Positions 53,388 to 62,175 are shown, counted from the first letter of the stretch. The stretch is 64,000 bases of DNA from Catonella sp963539695 (GCA_963539695.1 CAUTOC010000003.1:1-64000); one strand, 5' to 3'. Numbers and translations: made by a program. The notes: generated from the sequence alone by a model not told the origin.

Positions 53388-53886
53388 GATATTTTTCAAG
53401 TTCTGTTATAGGATTTTGAAGCAGATAATATTCATTATTGTAAATATAATTAAGCAGGGTATGAAAGCTGTTAAGGGCTTTTATTTCCTGTTCTTTTGTT
53501 ATGAGTTTTTGGTTAATAGCCTCTGAAAATTCATCAATATCCATAATTCTTATACTATTATCAGGATAAATAATTACATCAATAAGTAAATCGGTAAAAT
53601 TTATATTATTTCCATTGAAAACAAGCTCAGATATATCGTTATACCAATAAAGCAGTCTGTCGTCGCTGTCAAAAAGCTTGCTGGTTTTTATGCCGAGTTT
53701 TGGATAATAGACAGAAAAACCGCCTGATATATCCTGACGCAGGCGAATAGCTTTCCAACCGGAAACTATTAATTCATCAGATACATAATATATAATATCA
53801 TGGTTTAATGTTATAACTTCATTCGGTATATAGCGTTTTCTAGTGATAGTATAAGATTTGTAGGTTTTAGGATTAAAATTAATCAT
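53368..53886 (-). CDS. DUF402 family protein
   Basis: 172 residues with a DUF402 beta-barrel core: SGGFSVYYPKLGIKTSK, the FTDLLIDVIIYPDNSIRIMD block and a following DEFSEAI acidic segment, which in characterised members forms a metal site. Some family members are nucleoside phosphatases, but the subgroup here cannot be named. No strong ribosome binding site was seen before the start. It is convergent with and overlaps the end of rpiB. Confidence 0.72.
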   Translation of the reverse strand: MINFNPKTYKSYTITRKRYIPNEVITLNHDIIYYVSDELIVSGWKAIRLRQDISGGFSVYYPKLGIKTSKLFDSDDRLLYWYNDISELVFNGNNINFTDLLIDVIIYPDNSIRIMDIDEFSEAINQKLITKEQEIKALNSFHTLLNYIYNNEYYLLQNPITELEKYLSSQSE

Positions 53887-54011
53887 TTTTTGACCTCAAT
53901 TATGTTATATGTTATCATATTAAAGTTGAAATGACAAAGTGGATATATTAAGCTTTAATTATTTGTATCATATTATTTGGTATAAGTAAACCATATTTAT
54001 AGGAGAAAAAC

Positions 54012-55031
54012 ATGAATATACCTGATTTTATAAAAAAAGATGATGTAATAGGAGTTACGGCACCGTCGGCGGGCTTTACGGAACAGATTGATTTGACAAA
54101 GCTTGAAAGTGCAAAATTTAATCTTTCTGAAAAAGGCTATAAGATAATTGAAACCTACAATGTAAGAAAATGTGAGAAGGGCAGAAGTTCTACAGGTAAA
54201 AAGCGTGCTGAGGAATTTCTTTCACTTATAGAAAATGAAGAGGTAAAGTATATAGTTTCTACAAGTGGAGGCGATTTTCTTATGGAAATGCTTGAATACT
54301 TGGACTATGAGCTTATAAGGGCTAACCCGAAATGGATACAGGGATATTCGGATAACACGGGTCTTATCTATCCGATTACAACAATTTGCGATATGGCAAC
54401 AGTGTATTCAGGTAATATAGGTGATTACGGGATGTCACTTTGGCATGAGGCGGTAAAAAATAATTTGAGGTTGCTTGAAGGAAAGAATATAGAGCAGAAA
54501 GAATTTGACCTTTTTGAAAATGAATATGTAAAAAAAGTGACAGGTTACGAGGGGTATAATCTTACAGATAAGGTGAAATATGAGTTTGTTTCAGAAAATA
54601 AATCCGAAAGTTTTACGGGAAGGCTTTTAGGCGGTTGTTTAGATGTACTTATTATGCTTTGCGGTACTAAATATGATAAGACTGTGGACTTTGTGAGAAA
54701 ATATAAAGAAGACGGTATAATTTGGTATCTTGAAAGTTTTGACCTATCTTCGGCAAGACTTCAGTGTGCTCTTTGGCAGTTAAAAGAAGCCGGCTGGTTT
54801 GAAGGGGCTAAAGGTTTTCTATTTGGTAGACCTTGTTTTTTTAAGGAGGAATATGAAACCGGTTTTAATGAGGCAGTAAAAACAGCCTTAGACAGCCTAA
54901 ATCTTCCGATAATAACAGGTTGTGATATAGGACATAGACCACCACGCCTAACTATGATAAACGGGCTTAGGACTGAGATTAAGTTTGACGGAATACATTT
55001 TAGGGTGAAATATCCGGAGGTAACAGGGTGA
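54012..55031 (+). CDS. Peptidase S66, LD-carboxypeptidase/MccF-like
   Basis: A 339-residue S66 peptidase. The VIGVTAPSAGFTEQID start, the nucleophile in GYSDNTGLIYP (Ser113) and the later Glu in WYLESFD and His in CDIGHRPPRLT form the Ser-Glu-His triad. Members either cut the L,D bond in cytosolic murein tetrapeptide recycling or hydrolyse the antibiotic microcin C. Sequence alone does not separate the two. AGGAG precedes the ATG. It probably ends its own transcript, followed by a gene fragment. Confidence 0.83.
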   Translation: MNIPDFIKKDDVIGVTAPSAGFTEQIDLTKLESAKFNLSEKGYKIIETYNVRKCEKGRSSTGKKRAEEFLSLIENEEVKYIVSTSGGDFLMEMLEYLDYELIRANPKWIQGYSDNTGLIYPITTICDMATVYSGNIGDYGMSLWHEAVKNNLRLLEGKNIEQKEFDLFENEYVKKVTGYEGYNLTDKVKYEFVSENKSESFTGRLLGGCLDVLIMLCGTKYDKTVDFVRKYKEDGIIWYLESFDLSSARLQCALWQLKEAGWFEGAKGFLFGRPCFFKEEYETGFNEAVKTALDSLNLPIITGCDIGHRPPRLTMINGLRTEIKFDGIHFRVKYPEVTG

Positions 55032-55196
55032 GTAAAAGCTTTTTTGCCGGAATCAAATATTATCAGGGAGATAAAAGACCACTATATTATTCACCCTAAC
55101 ACACTATCGGAATTGGAAAAAATAATGACTATTCTCAAAGATAAAGGTGAAGAAACGGCATTTGATTATATAAGAAAAGAAATACTAAAAAAATAA
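55032..55196 (+). pseudogene. Short orphan coding fragment
   Basis: Immediately after the S66 stop a start-less frame reads KAFLPESNIIREIKDHY, then HPNTLSELEKIMTILKDKG and EETAFDYIRKEILKK before TAA. The amphipathic, well-ordered sequence of about 54 residues looks like the C-terminus of a lost gene. No family was recognised, and chance is possible. Confidence 0.35.
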
Positions 55197-55208
55197 AAGG
55201 AGAATAAT

Positions 55209-56252
55209 ATGAGTAAGAAGTACAGTTCATTAAAGGATTTTCTTGATAAAAAGGAGATTGAAATTTCATTCAAGCGTTATGGTATTGATGTATTAGGCTC
55301 AATGGCGATGGGACTTTTTGCATCACTTTTGGTGGGAACAATACTTAATACAATAGGTTTAAAACTTGGAATCCCATTTTTATCTGAGACAATATGGCCG
55401 ATTGCAAAAGAAATGACAGGTCCTGCTATTGCAGTTGCTATTGCAATGGCACTTAAAGCTCCTAATTTAGTAGTATTTTCTTCTCTTGTTGTTGGTTATG
55501 CAGGAAATCAGCTTGGTGGTCCTGCGGGTGCATGGATTGCTACATGGCTTAGTGTAGAGTTTGGAAAAGTGGTTTCAAAGGAAACTAAGATAGATATCAT
55601 AATTACACCGGCAGTAACCATTATATCAGGTGTTAGTATAGGGACATTTTTAGGACCTGTAATAAATAATCTTATGAGCGGACTTGGTGAGACCATCATG
55701 CTTGCAACAACCTTACAGCCGTTTTGGATGGGAATTATTATTTCGGTTATTGTAGGTATGGTACTGACATTGCCTATAAGTTCAGCAGCACTTTGCATGA
55801 TGCTCTCCCTTGCAGGACTTGCGGGTGGAGCGGCAACAGCGGGATGTAGTGCACAAATGATAGGTTTTGCAGTAATAAGTTTTAAGGAAAACGGTTGGAG
55901 CGGATTGCTTGCTCAGGGACTTGGGACTTCCATGCTTCAAATTCCTAATATTTTGAAAAACTGGAAGATATGGATACCACCTACATTGGCTTCTGTTATA
56001 ACAGGACCTATAGCTACTACTGTGTTTAAATTGGAAAATATTCCGCTTGGCTCCGGTATGGGAACAAGCGGTTTAGTAGGACAGATTGGTACGATTACAG
56101 CTATGGAGCAGGCAGGAGCATCAGTATTTATCACTTATACAGGAATTATAACAGTTCATTTAATTTTACCTGCAGTACTTAGTCTTATATTTTATAAAAT
56201 TTTGAAAAAAGCCGGTTGGATAAAAGATGGTGATTTGAAGTTAAATGTATAA
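55209..56252 (+). CDS. PTS-IIC-like membrane protein (PTS_EIIC_2)
   Basis: 347 residues with about nine hydrophobic helices and Gly/Ala-rich loops (GYAGNQLGGPAGAWIATW, GLAGGAATAGCSAQMIGFA, GMGTSGLVGQIGTITAMEQ). This resembles the PTS_EIIC_2 family of permeases lacking fused IIA/IIB domains. No PTS IIA, IIB or sugar enzymes lie nearby, so the transported compound is unknown and it may not need the PTS at all. AAAAGGAG precedes the ATG. Confidence 0.72.
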   Translation: MSKKYSSLKDFLDKKEIEISFKRYGIDVLGSMAMGLFASLLVGTILNTIGLKLGIPFLSETIWPIAKEMTGPAIAVAIAMALKAPNLVVFSSLVVGYAGNQLGGPAGAWIATWLSVEFGKVVSKETKIDIIITPAVTIISGVSIGTFLGPVINNLMSGLGETIMLATTLQPFWMGIIISVIVGMVLTLPISSAALCMMLSLAGLAGGAATAGCSAQMIGFAVISFKENGWSGLLAQGLGTSMLQIPNILKNWKIWIPPTLASVITGPIATTVFKLENIPLGSGMGTSGLVGQIGTITAMEQAGASVFITYTGIITVHLILPAVLSLIFYKILKKAGWIKDGDLKLNV

Positions 56253-56317
56253 AAAATGGATTTATAGAAAAATTAAATAAAAACAATTACCCATTTGATA
56301 AAACAATAAGAATAAAT

Positions 56318-56346
56318 TTGACAAAATATACAAACGAATGTAAAAT
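56318..56346 (+). promoter_or_regulatory. Promoter of the yedE operon
   Basis: TTGACA, 17 bases, TAAAAT, about 75 bases before yedE. No riboswitch was recognised in the leader. Confidence 0.7.
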
Positions 56347-56419
56347 TTGTATGTAAAAATAAAATTATTCATATACTAATGAGTGATTTTAAACAATATT
56401 ATCAAAGGGGGATTTTAGT

Positions 56420-57520
56420 ATGGAATTCTTCAGTACTAAAAAAGGATTATTCTTATTTGGAATAATTGCAGGATTGGGAGCTGCACTTTTAGCGTTTCTT
56501 GGCAATCCTAAAAACATGGCGTTTTGTATAGCCTGCTTTATAAGGGATACAGCGGGTGCTATGCATTTTCATAGTGCAGAGGTGGTACAGTATGTAAGAC
56601 CTGAGATAATAGGAATTATCTTAGGAGCTTTTTTGATTTCGTTACTTACAAGAGAATATCGCTCTACAGCAGGTTCTTCTCCTGCAATTAGATTTTTCCT
56701 CGGTGTAATAATGATGGTATGTGCACTTGTATTCCTTGGCTGTCCGCTTCGTATGGTACTCAGAATGGCAGCAGGTGATATCAGTTCTTATGTAGGTCTG
56801 GTAGGTTTTGCAGCAGGTGTTGCTACAGGAGCATTTTTCCTAAAGAAAGGATTTTCACTCGGAAGAGCTTATACGGCTAAGAAAGAAAGCGGATATGCAC
56901 TTCCTGTTGTAGTTGCAGTACTTTTTATATTAGTTTTGGCAGTTCCTGCACTCTTTGCATTCAGTGAAAAAGGACCGGGTAGTCTGCACGCTCCTGCACT
57001 TGTTGCACTTGCTATAGGTCTTTTGGTAGGAATAATAGCACAGAAGAGCAGAATGTGTTTTGCAGGCTCAATCAGGGATATAGTGCTGTTAAAGGATTTC
57101 AGACTTATATCTGTAATTGGTGGAATTTTTGCAGTAATGCTTGTTTATAATATTGTAACAAATAATTTTGCTTTTGTAGCATTTGGTCCGATAGCTCACG
57201 CTCAGACGCTTTGGAACATTTTATCAATGTATGCGGTAGGCTTTGCAGCAGTTCTTCTTGGAGGTTGTCCGCTTAGACAACTTGTACTTGCAGGAACAGG
57301 TTCATCCGACTCTGTGATTACGGTACTTGGTATGTTTGTAGGTGCAGGTCTTGCACATAACTTTAAGCTTGCAGGAGCTCCTGCTGCAGTAGCAGATGCG
57401 GCTAAGGGAATTGAAGCATCAGCGGGAGGTCCGGGTATAAATGGACAGATTTTTGTTATTGTTTCAATCATTGTTTTATTTATCATAGCGGCAGTCGGCC
57501 TTAAAAAGGCTGATAAATAG
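56420..57520 (+). CDS. yedE: YeeE/YedE-family transporter, probable selenium/sulfur YedE
   Basis: 366 residues with roughly ten helices and the duplicated cysteine motifs of the family: FLGCPLRMVLRMAAGD in the first half, RMCFAGSIRDI, and LLGGCPLRQLVLAGTG in the second. YeeE/YedE proteins import thiosulfate or related sulfur species, and a clade linked to selenium metabolism has this architecture. The small TusA-like and DUF3343 genes directly downstream support the selenium/sulfur YedE assignment. AAAGGGGG precedes the ATG. Confidence 0.83.
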   Translation: MEFFSTKKGLFLFGIIAGLGAALLAFLGNPKNMAFCIACFIRDTAGAMHFHSAEVVQYVRPEIIGIILGAFLISLLTREYRSTAGSSPAIRFFLGVIMMVCALVFLGCPLRMVLRMAAGDISSYVGLVGFAAGVATGAFFLKKGFSLGRAYTAKKESGYALPVVVAVLFILVLAVPALFAFSEKGPGSLHAPALVALAIGLLVGIIAQKSRMCFAGSIRDIVLLKDFRLISVIGGIFAVMLVYNIVTNNFAFVAFGPIAHAQTLWNILSMYAVGFAAVLLGGCPLRQLVLAGTGSSDSVITVLGMFVGAGLAHNFKLAGAPAAVADAAKGIEASAGGPGINGQIFVIVSIIVLFIIAAVGLKKADK

Positions 57521-57530
57521 GAGGAAGAGT

Positions 57531-57737
57531 ATGAAGGAAATAGATGTAAGAGGTTTATCTTGCCCGGAGCCTGTGCTTATGCTTAAAAACGCACTTGAAG
57601 CTAATAAGAGTGAAATATATAAAATACTTGCAAATGAGGCTCATACAGTTAAGAATCTTAAAAATTTTGCGGAAACCAAGGGTAAAAAGGTTGATATCAA
57701 AGAAGTTGGTGCGGAATATGAGGTAACTGTAAGCTAA
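57531..57737 (+). CDS. TusA/SirA-like sulfur (selenium) carrier protein
   Basis: 68 residues with the conserved DVRGLSCPEPVLMLKNAL motif (Cys13), whose cysteine carries persulfide sulfur or selenium. It matches the N-terminal part of YedF without the C-terminal DsrE-like domain. GGAGGAAG precedes the ATG, ten bases after yedE. It presumably accepts the chalcogen imported by YedE and passes it to cytosolic enzymes. Confidence 0.85.
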   Translation: MKEIDVRGLSCPEPVLMLKNALEANKSEIYKILANEAHTVKNLKNFAETKGKKVDIKEVGAEYEVTVS

Positions 57738-57976
57738 TGAGAAGTGAAAAGCCGGTTAAGTTATATGTGACTTTTTATACATTCTCGGAAGCGATGGCAA
57801 CAGAAGCCGCCTGTAAAAGAGAAAAATTGTCAGGAAAGTTGGTTTCCGTACCGAGAAAGCTTTCAGCAGGATGTGGTGTAGCTTGGGAATGTGCACCGGA
57901 GCTTAGATTTCTAATAACTAAGCTTCTTGAAGAAGAGAATATCGAGTTTGAAGAAATGGCGGAATTATCTGCTTGA
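57737..57976 (+). CDS. DUF3343 family protein
   Basis: 79 residues fitting DUF3343: LYVTFYTFSEAMATEAACKR, VSVPRKLSAGCGVAWEC and a short C-terminal helix. Cys47 in GCGVAWEC and Cys54 may be redox- or chalcogen-active. The family commonly follows yedE/yedF, sometimes with selenium donor genes. It shares one base with the previous gene, so translation is coupled. The promoter of the metK riboswitch begins within its stop codon. Confidence 0.78.
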   Translation: MRSEKPVKLYVTFYTFSEAMATEAACKREKLSGKLVSVPRKLSAGCGVAWECAPELRFLITKLLEEENIEFEEMAELSA

Positions 57977-58001
57977 CATAACTAAATTTATGTAGTACCA
58001 T
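57973..58001 (+). promoter_or_regulatory. Promoter of SAM riboswitch-metK
   Basis: TTGACA, 17 bases, TACCAT, placing the transcript start about ten bases before the riboswitch. Confidence 0.65.
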
Positions 58002-58017
58002 TCTAGGCAAAGATATT

Positions 58018-58122
58018 CTCTTATTCAGAGTGGCGGAGAGTGAAGGCTCTATGAAGCTACGGCAACCCCTGAAAGATGGAAGGTGCCAACCTGAGCGAAG
58101 TTTTACTTCGAGCAATAAGAGG
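58018..58122 (+). promoter_or_regulatory. SAM-I (S-box) riboswitch
   Basis: CTCTTATTC and AATAAGAG form P1. Between them are the signature blocks AGAGTGGCGGAG, ATGAAGCTACGGCAACCCC, GGTGCCAACCTGAGC and a GTTTTACTTCGAGC arm, in S-box order. When SAM binds, the downstream terminator at 58166 is expected to form and switch metK off. Confidence 0.93.
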
Positions 58123-58165
58123 ATTTGATTATATTTGTCAAGTCCGAGTGAGGTTAATTAGAATA

Positions 58166-58195
58166 AGAGAGGTTATCGTTAGATAGCCTCTTTTC
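58166..58195 (+). terminator. Riboswitch expression-platform terminator
   Basis: AGAGGTTATC and GATAGCCTCT pair (one G-T) with a four-base loop, followed by TTTCTTT. Confidence 0.8.
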
Positions 58196-58324
58196 TTTAT
58201 CCTTTCTTAAATTAGAGATTATCTTAATGATAAGAACCTTCAAAAGTATGTAAATTGGCTATAAACTTATTTGTAGCAGGATTTGAAAGCTTTTGAAACA
58301 CAAACATCATATAAGGAGAAGAAA

Positions 58325-59515
58325 ATGGATAAGTTTATTTTTACTTCAGAATCAGTTACGGAAGGACATCCGGATAAAATCTGTGATGCAATTTCAGATG
58401 CAATACTTGATGCCTGCCTTGCAGAAGACCCAATGAGCCGTGTTGCCTGCGAGACAGCTACCTGTACAGGTTTTGTACTTATTACAGGAGAGATTACTAC
58501 TAAGGCTAAAGTTGATTATGCCAGAATAGCAAGAGATACAATCAAGGAAATCGGTTATGATGATTCAAGAAAAGGTTTTGACGGAGAAACCTGTGCTGTA
58601 CTTGTAGCGATTGACGGTCAGTCACCTGATATAGCTATAGGTGTTGATAAAGCACTTGAAGTTCGTGAAAATGATATGACAGAATCTGAACTTTCCGCTA
58701 TCGGAGCGGGAGATCAGGGTATGATGTTCGGCTATGCTTCCAATGAAGGTGATGAGCATATGCCTTATGCCATTTCTTTAGCTCATAAGCTTACAAGAAG
58801 GCTTACAGAAGTAAGGAAAAACGGTACACTCCCATATCTTAGACCGGATGGTAAGAGTCAGGTTTCTGTAGAATACGATAAAGATGATAAGCCGGTCAGA
58901 CTTGAGGCTATAGTTATTTCAAGTCAGCATGATGAAAATGTTTCTCAGGAAACCATAAGAAAAGATATAAGGGCAGAAGTTATTAATAAGATAGTTGATT
59001 CTACTATGGTAGATGAACATACCAAGATTTACATTAACCCTACAGGCCGTTTTGTAATTGGAGGTCCTCATGGAGATGCGGGACTTACAGGACGAAAAAT
59101 AATAGTGGATACTTACGGCGGAGCGGCAAAACATGGAGGCGGTGCATTTTCAGGTAAGGATGCAACAAAGGTAGATAGAAGCGGTGCCTATGTAGCAAGA
59201 TATGTAGCTAAAAACATAGTTGAAGCAGGATATGCCGATAAGATTGAAATTCAGCTTTCTTATGCTATTGGTGTAGCTGAGCCTACTTCAATACTAGTAG
59301 ATACCTTCGGAACGGGCACTGTAAGTGAAGAAAAACTTGTAGCGGCTATAAGAGAAGTATTTGACCTTCGTCCTGCCGGTATTATTAAAATGTTAGACCT
59401 TAGAAGACCTATTTATAGAGGAACAGCGGCTTATGGACATTTTGGAAGAACCGATATAGACCTTCCTTGGGAGAAAACAGATAAGGTAGAAGATCTTAAA
59501 AAAATTTTGGGATAA
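58325..59515 (+). CDS. metK: S-adenosylmethionine synthetase
   Basis: A 396-residue MetK. SVTEGHPDKICDAISDA, the ATP-binding GAGDQGMMFGYA and GGPHGDAGLTGRKI are invariant family motifs. Converts methionine and ATP to SAM. ATG 58325 has AAGGAG six bases upstream; earlier in-frame codons to 58283 lack a site. Control by the S-box gives product feedback. Confidence 0.97.
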   Translation: MDKFIFTSESVTEGHPDKICDAISDAILDACLAEDPMSRVACETATCTGFVLITGEITTKAKVDYARIARDTIKEIGYDDSRKGFDGETCAVLVAIDGQSPDIAIGVDKALEVRENDMTESELSAIGAGDQGMMFGYASNEGDEHMPYAISLAHKLTRRLTEVRKNGTLPYLRPDGKSQVSVEYDKDDKPVRLEAIVISSQHDENVSQETIRKDIRAEVINKIVDSTMVDEHTKIYINPTGRFVIGGPHGDAGLTGRKIIVDTYGGAAKHGGGAFSGKDATKVDRSGAYVARYVAKNIVEAGYADKIEIQLSYAIGVAEPTSILVDTFGTGTVSEEKLVAAIREVFDLRPAGIIKMLDLRRPIYRGTAAYGHFGRTDIDLPWEKTDKVEDLKKILG

Positions 59516-59526
59516 CATTAGCTATA

Positions 59527-59568
59527 AAAAGCCTTATGGAAACTTATTTAAGTAATCATAAGGCTTTT
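59527..59568. terminator. Bidirectional terminator
   Basis: AAAAGCCTTATG and CATAAGGCTTTT pair perfectly over 12 positions. The stem begins with A-runs and ends with T-runs, so it serves metK on + and the zinc-ribbon gene on -. Confidence 0.88.
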
Positions 59569-59573
59569 ATTAT

Positions 59574-59993
59574 TTATTTTTTTGATATTTCTTTGTCTAA
59601 GAAACGCATACGCTCTTTTTCTTTTTCTTTTTTCTTTTGAATTACAGGTTTAGGCTTTTCATAGGCATTGTCTAACTGAGTTATCATTTTGGTTTTGCAC
59701 TCAGAACAAAAACGCCCGGTTCTAATCATTTTACCACAATTATCACAGGTAATTCCTATTCCGGATTCTTTTGAAAAAGAGAGTCTCTCCTCTCTAATCC
59801 ATTTTTTTATTTGAGGGATAGAAACTTTACACTCTTTTGAAACAATGTTTATATTTGAGTTGGGATTTTCACGAATATAATTTTTGGTTACCATAAATTT
59901 GTTCTCTAATTTTTTCATGCAATTAGGACAGAGCCTTGTGCCTGATACATAGTTAAACAGGTTTCCACAAGCTTTGCAGTTAGTTACCTCCAT
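59574..59993 (-). CDS. YvyF-like flagellar-operon zinc-ribbon/HTH protein
   Basis: 139 residues. An N-terminal zinc ribbon (CKACGNLFNYVSGTRLCPNC) is followed by a MerR-like helix-turn-helix segment (VSIPQIKKWIREERL), a second ribbon (CDNCGKMIRTGRFCSEC) and a Lys/Glu-rich tail. This matches YvyF, encoded between comFC and flgM in Bacillus, and comFC is likewise directly upstream here. No flagellar gene is in the window. It could be a post-transcriptional or transcriptional regulator. Function is not established. Confidence 0.72.
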   Translation of the reverse strand: MEVTNCKACGNLFNYVSGTRLCPNCMKKLENKFMVTKNYIRENPNSNINIVSKECKVSIPQIKKWIREERLSFSKESGIGITCDNCGKMIRTGRFCSECKTKMITQLDNAYEKPKPVIQKKKEKEKERMRFLDKEISKK

Positions 59994-60124
59994 ATCAAAA
60001 AAATTCCTTTCTATATAATTAAAGTCTTATATATTGCTGCATAAATACCAAAGCAATCCCTACCGTATAATAAGATTATACCATTTAAATCGGTATTAGC
60101 CAATACCCCAAAATTTGAGATGTT

Positions 60125-60844
60125 TTAAGCGGTTGTTACAGAGGCTACACATAGTACATATACTTTTTTTATTCCACTATCTTTAAGAGCAGTAGAACAA
60201 GCATCAGCTGTACTGCCGGTGGTATAAATATCATCAATAAGCAGAACATTTTTTAACAGCATGTTGTAATACTGTGAGTTTTTATTTATTTTAAAAGCTT
60301 CTTTAAGATTTTTTCGCCTGGATATAGGGTCAAGGTTTTTTTGAGCAAGCGTATTTTTGGAGCGTATAAGATAATCGGAAATATGTGGAAGTTTCAGCTT
60401 TTGGGCTAAAATTTCGGCAATCAGTTCAGCTTGATTATATCCACGGATTTTCAAACGCTTATTATGTATGGGAACAGGAATGACTGCCGTTATATTTAAT
60501 TTTGAAATAACGGTTTCAAAATGTTTATATAAAATATCAGCATAATATTCGGCAAATTCACGCCTGCCTTTATATTTAAAGTTTGAAAGAGAAACTTTTG
60601 CGGTATTGTTATATGGCAAAAGAGAAAAAGCCCTGTCAAAGTTAAAATTATAGTTAGAGCAGGTTTCGCAGTATTCTGCGGAAGCTGAGATTATTTGGCG
60701 ACCGCATTTATAGCAAAGCGGTTCCTGAAGGGGAATTAATATATCCTTGCAGGAATCACAAACAAGCTTACCTTTTGGCATTACAATATCATCACAGACA
60801 GGACATCTTTTAGGGTAAAGTAAATTTAAAAGTTTTTTTAGCAT
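60125..60844 (-). CDS. comFC: ComFC-like phosphoribosyltransferase-domain protein
   Basis: 239 residues with an N-terminal zinc ribbon (CPVCDDIVMPKGKLVCDSC, then CYKCG...CETC) and a C-terminal phosphoribosyltransferase fold with the PRPP motif VLLIDDIYTTGSTADAC. ComFC/GntX proteins are needed for DNA uptake in competent bacteria, where they act with ComFA. The start at 60844 shares a base with the upstream gene's stop (TAATG), preferred over an ATG twelve bases earlier. No comFA is in the window, but the pilus-like genes at 21083-25131 could belong to the same uptake process. Confidence 0.87.
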   Translation of the reverse strand: MLKKLLNLLYPKRCPVCDDIVMPKGKLVCDSCKDILIPLQEPLCYKCGRQIISASAEYCETCSNYNFNFDRAFSLLPYNNTAKVSLSNFKYKGRREFAEYYADILYKHFETVISKLNITAVIPVPIHNKRLKIRGYNQAELIAEILAQKLKLPHISDYLIRSKNTLAQKNLDPISRRKNLKEAFKINKNSQYYNMLLKNVLLIDDIYTTGSTADACSTALKDSGIKKVYVLCVASVTTA

Positions 60845-61773
60845 TACTGTCTCCAAAGGGATGAAGGATAGTTTCCGTTTGCAATGAGTCTATTAAGTGA
60901 GTTTTTAACCTCAGATCTATCTTCCTTAAAAGTAACACCGAACCAATTTGCCGCAGTTTTTATAACATCGACATCTACAAGACCCTCAGCGAGTAATTCG
61001 TTAACGGCTACCGGAAGCAGAAATTCCGACTTCATTGGGTCGTGTTTATCAAGATTTTCCAAAAATTTAATAAATTTATTTTCAAGCATCGAAAAAATCG
61101 CCGGAGTGAATCCGATCATATTCATTGAAACAATATCTTTAGAGGATAATATATGCTTGTTTCCTTGAGCATCACGACCGGTAATTGTATTATCTTCATA
61201 TTTTATTTCAAAAGTTTCTTCTATAGATATAAGCTTACCGGAGTCATCGCATTTACATATCCCTCTGGTAACGCTTCCATGACTGCTTAATGTATTCTCC
61301 AGTGTATATCCGGCAAGGCAAAAATTAGGCTTTTCCAAGTTTAATATGGAGTTTGAAAGAAATATCTGAGATCTTATATAGGGATCTCTTCCGTAAAAAT
61401 CGTCAGCATTTATTACAAGAAAAGGTTCATCTATATATTCTTTTACGGAGAGTATTGCCTGTCCGGTTCCCCATGGCTTTGTACGACCGTAAGGAGTATG
61501 GTATCCGGATGGAAGGCTATCTAATGACTGAAAGATTATATGTACCGGTAAATTGGTCGCTTTAATCAGTCTGTTTCCTATGATATTCATAAAATCATTG
61601 TAGATGTCTTCTCTTATAATGATTACAATTTTATCAAAGCCTGCTTTAATAGCGTCAAAAATGGAATAGTCCATTATGATTTCACCCTCAGGACCAAAAG
61701 ATTCAAGTTGTTTAATACCGCCATAACGGCTTCCTAGCCCCGCAGCCATTATAACTAATGAAGTAATATTCAT
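60844..61773 (-). CDS. Sugar-phosphate nucleotidyltransferase family protein
   Basis: 309 residues with the nucleotidyltransferase signature AAGLGSRYGGIKQLESFGP (from about residue 10) and the metal-binding VINADDFYGRD. The sequence resembles bacterial NTP_transferase proteins annotated as UTP-glucose-1-phosphate uridylyltransferase-like, but the acceptor sugar cannot be named. The start at 61773 has GGGGGA about eight bases upstream. It heads the leftward nucleotidyltransferase-comFC transcript. Confidence 0.8.
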   Translation of the reverse strand: MNITSLVIMAAGLGSRYGGIKQLESFGPEGEIIMDYSIFDAIKAGFDKIVIIIREDIYNDFMNIIGNRLIKATNLPVHIIFQSLDSLPSGYHTPYGRTKPWGTGQAILSVKEYIDEPFLVINADDFYGRDPYIRSQIFLSNSILNLEKPNFCLAGYTLENTLSSHGSVTRGICKCDDSGKLISIEETFEIKYEDNTITGRDAQGNKHILSSKDIVSMNMIGFTPAIFSMLENKFIKFLENLDKHDPMKSEFLLPVAVNELLAEGLVDVDVIKTAANWFGVTFKEDRSEVKNSLNRLIANGNYPSSLWRQ

Positions 61774-61961
61774 AAAGTAATCCCCCATATTTAATAAATT
61801 AGATTTGTTATAATAATTTTATCACAATGATTTGATACAGTCAAAAAATATATATAAAGACTACAAGAGTAGAAAAATATCAACAGAGCATATATTCTAC
61901 AAAAGTAGAAATAAAATGCAAAAATATTACAATTATAAAAAAATATTAAGGAGAAAATATA

Positions 61962-61997
61962 TTGGTTATAAAAGGCTTTACTATGGGGTTATTGTAA
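61962..61997 (+). CDS. Possible 11-codon leader peptide
   Basis: TTG 61962, with AAGGAG eight bases upstream, opens an 11-codon frame (VIKGFTMGLL after the start) ending at 61997. A perfect hairpin begins at that stop codon. The combination recalls leader-peptide attenuators, but the promoter found for the next gene lies further downstream. Otherwise the 400-base gap is only AT-rich sequence. Confidence 0.25.
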   Translation: MVIKGFTMGLL

Positions 61998-62026
61998 TAT
62001 TATATCGGATATGGCGATATAATATT
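61996..62026. other. Perfect 12-base inverted repeat
   Basis: AATATTATATCG and CGATATAATATT, with a seven-base loop. Possibly an operator or a transcript end. No T-run follows closely. Confidence 0.55.
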
Positions 62027-62073
62027 TATTACAAAAATATTTAAAATTCTATCTGATTTTATCTGCCACATAG

Positions 62074-62102
62074 TTGACAAGTATATTATATTGTGTTATG
62101 AT
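62074..62102 (+). promoter_or_regulatory. Promoter of the NlpC/P60 gene
   Basis: TTGACA, 17 bases, TATGAT, about 70 bases before the start codon. Confidence 0.75.
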
Positions 62103-62175
62103 TTCATTCGTAGAGTTAATAATTTTGTAATAATTATATATGATATATGAAGGTTCTTTTTAAGGAGGTTACTTA

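Noticed and set aside
61832..62044. 70-codon frame in the gap before the NlpC/P60 gene
   Set aside because: Composition is almost only Lys, Tyr, Ile and Arg from AT-rich DNA, without a ribosome binding site at the first ATG. It spans the inverted repeat.
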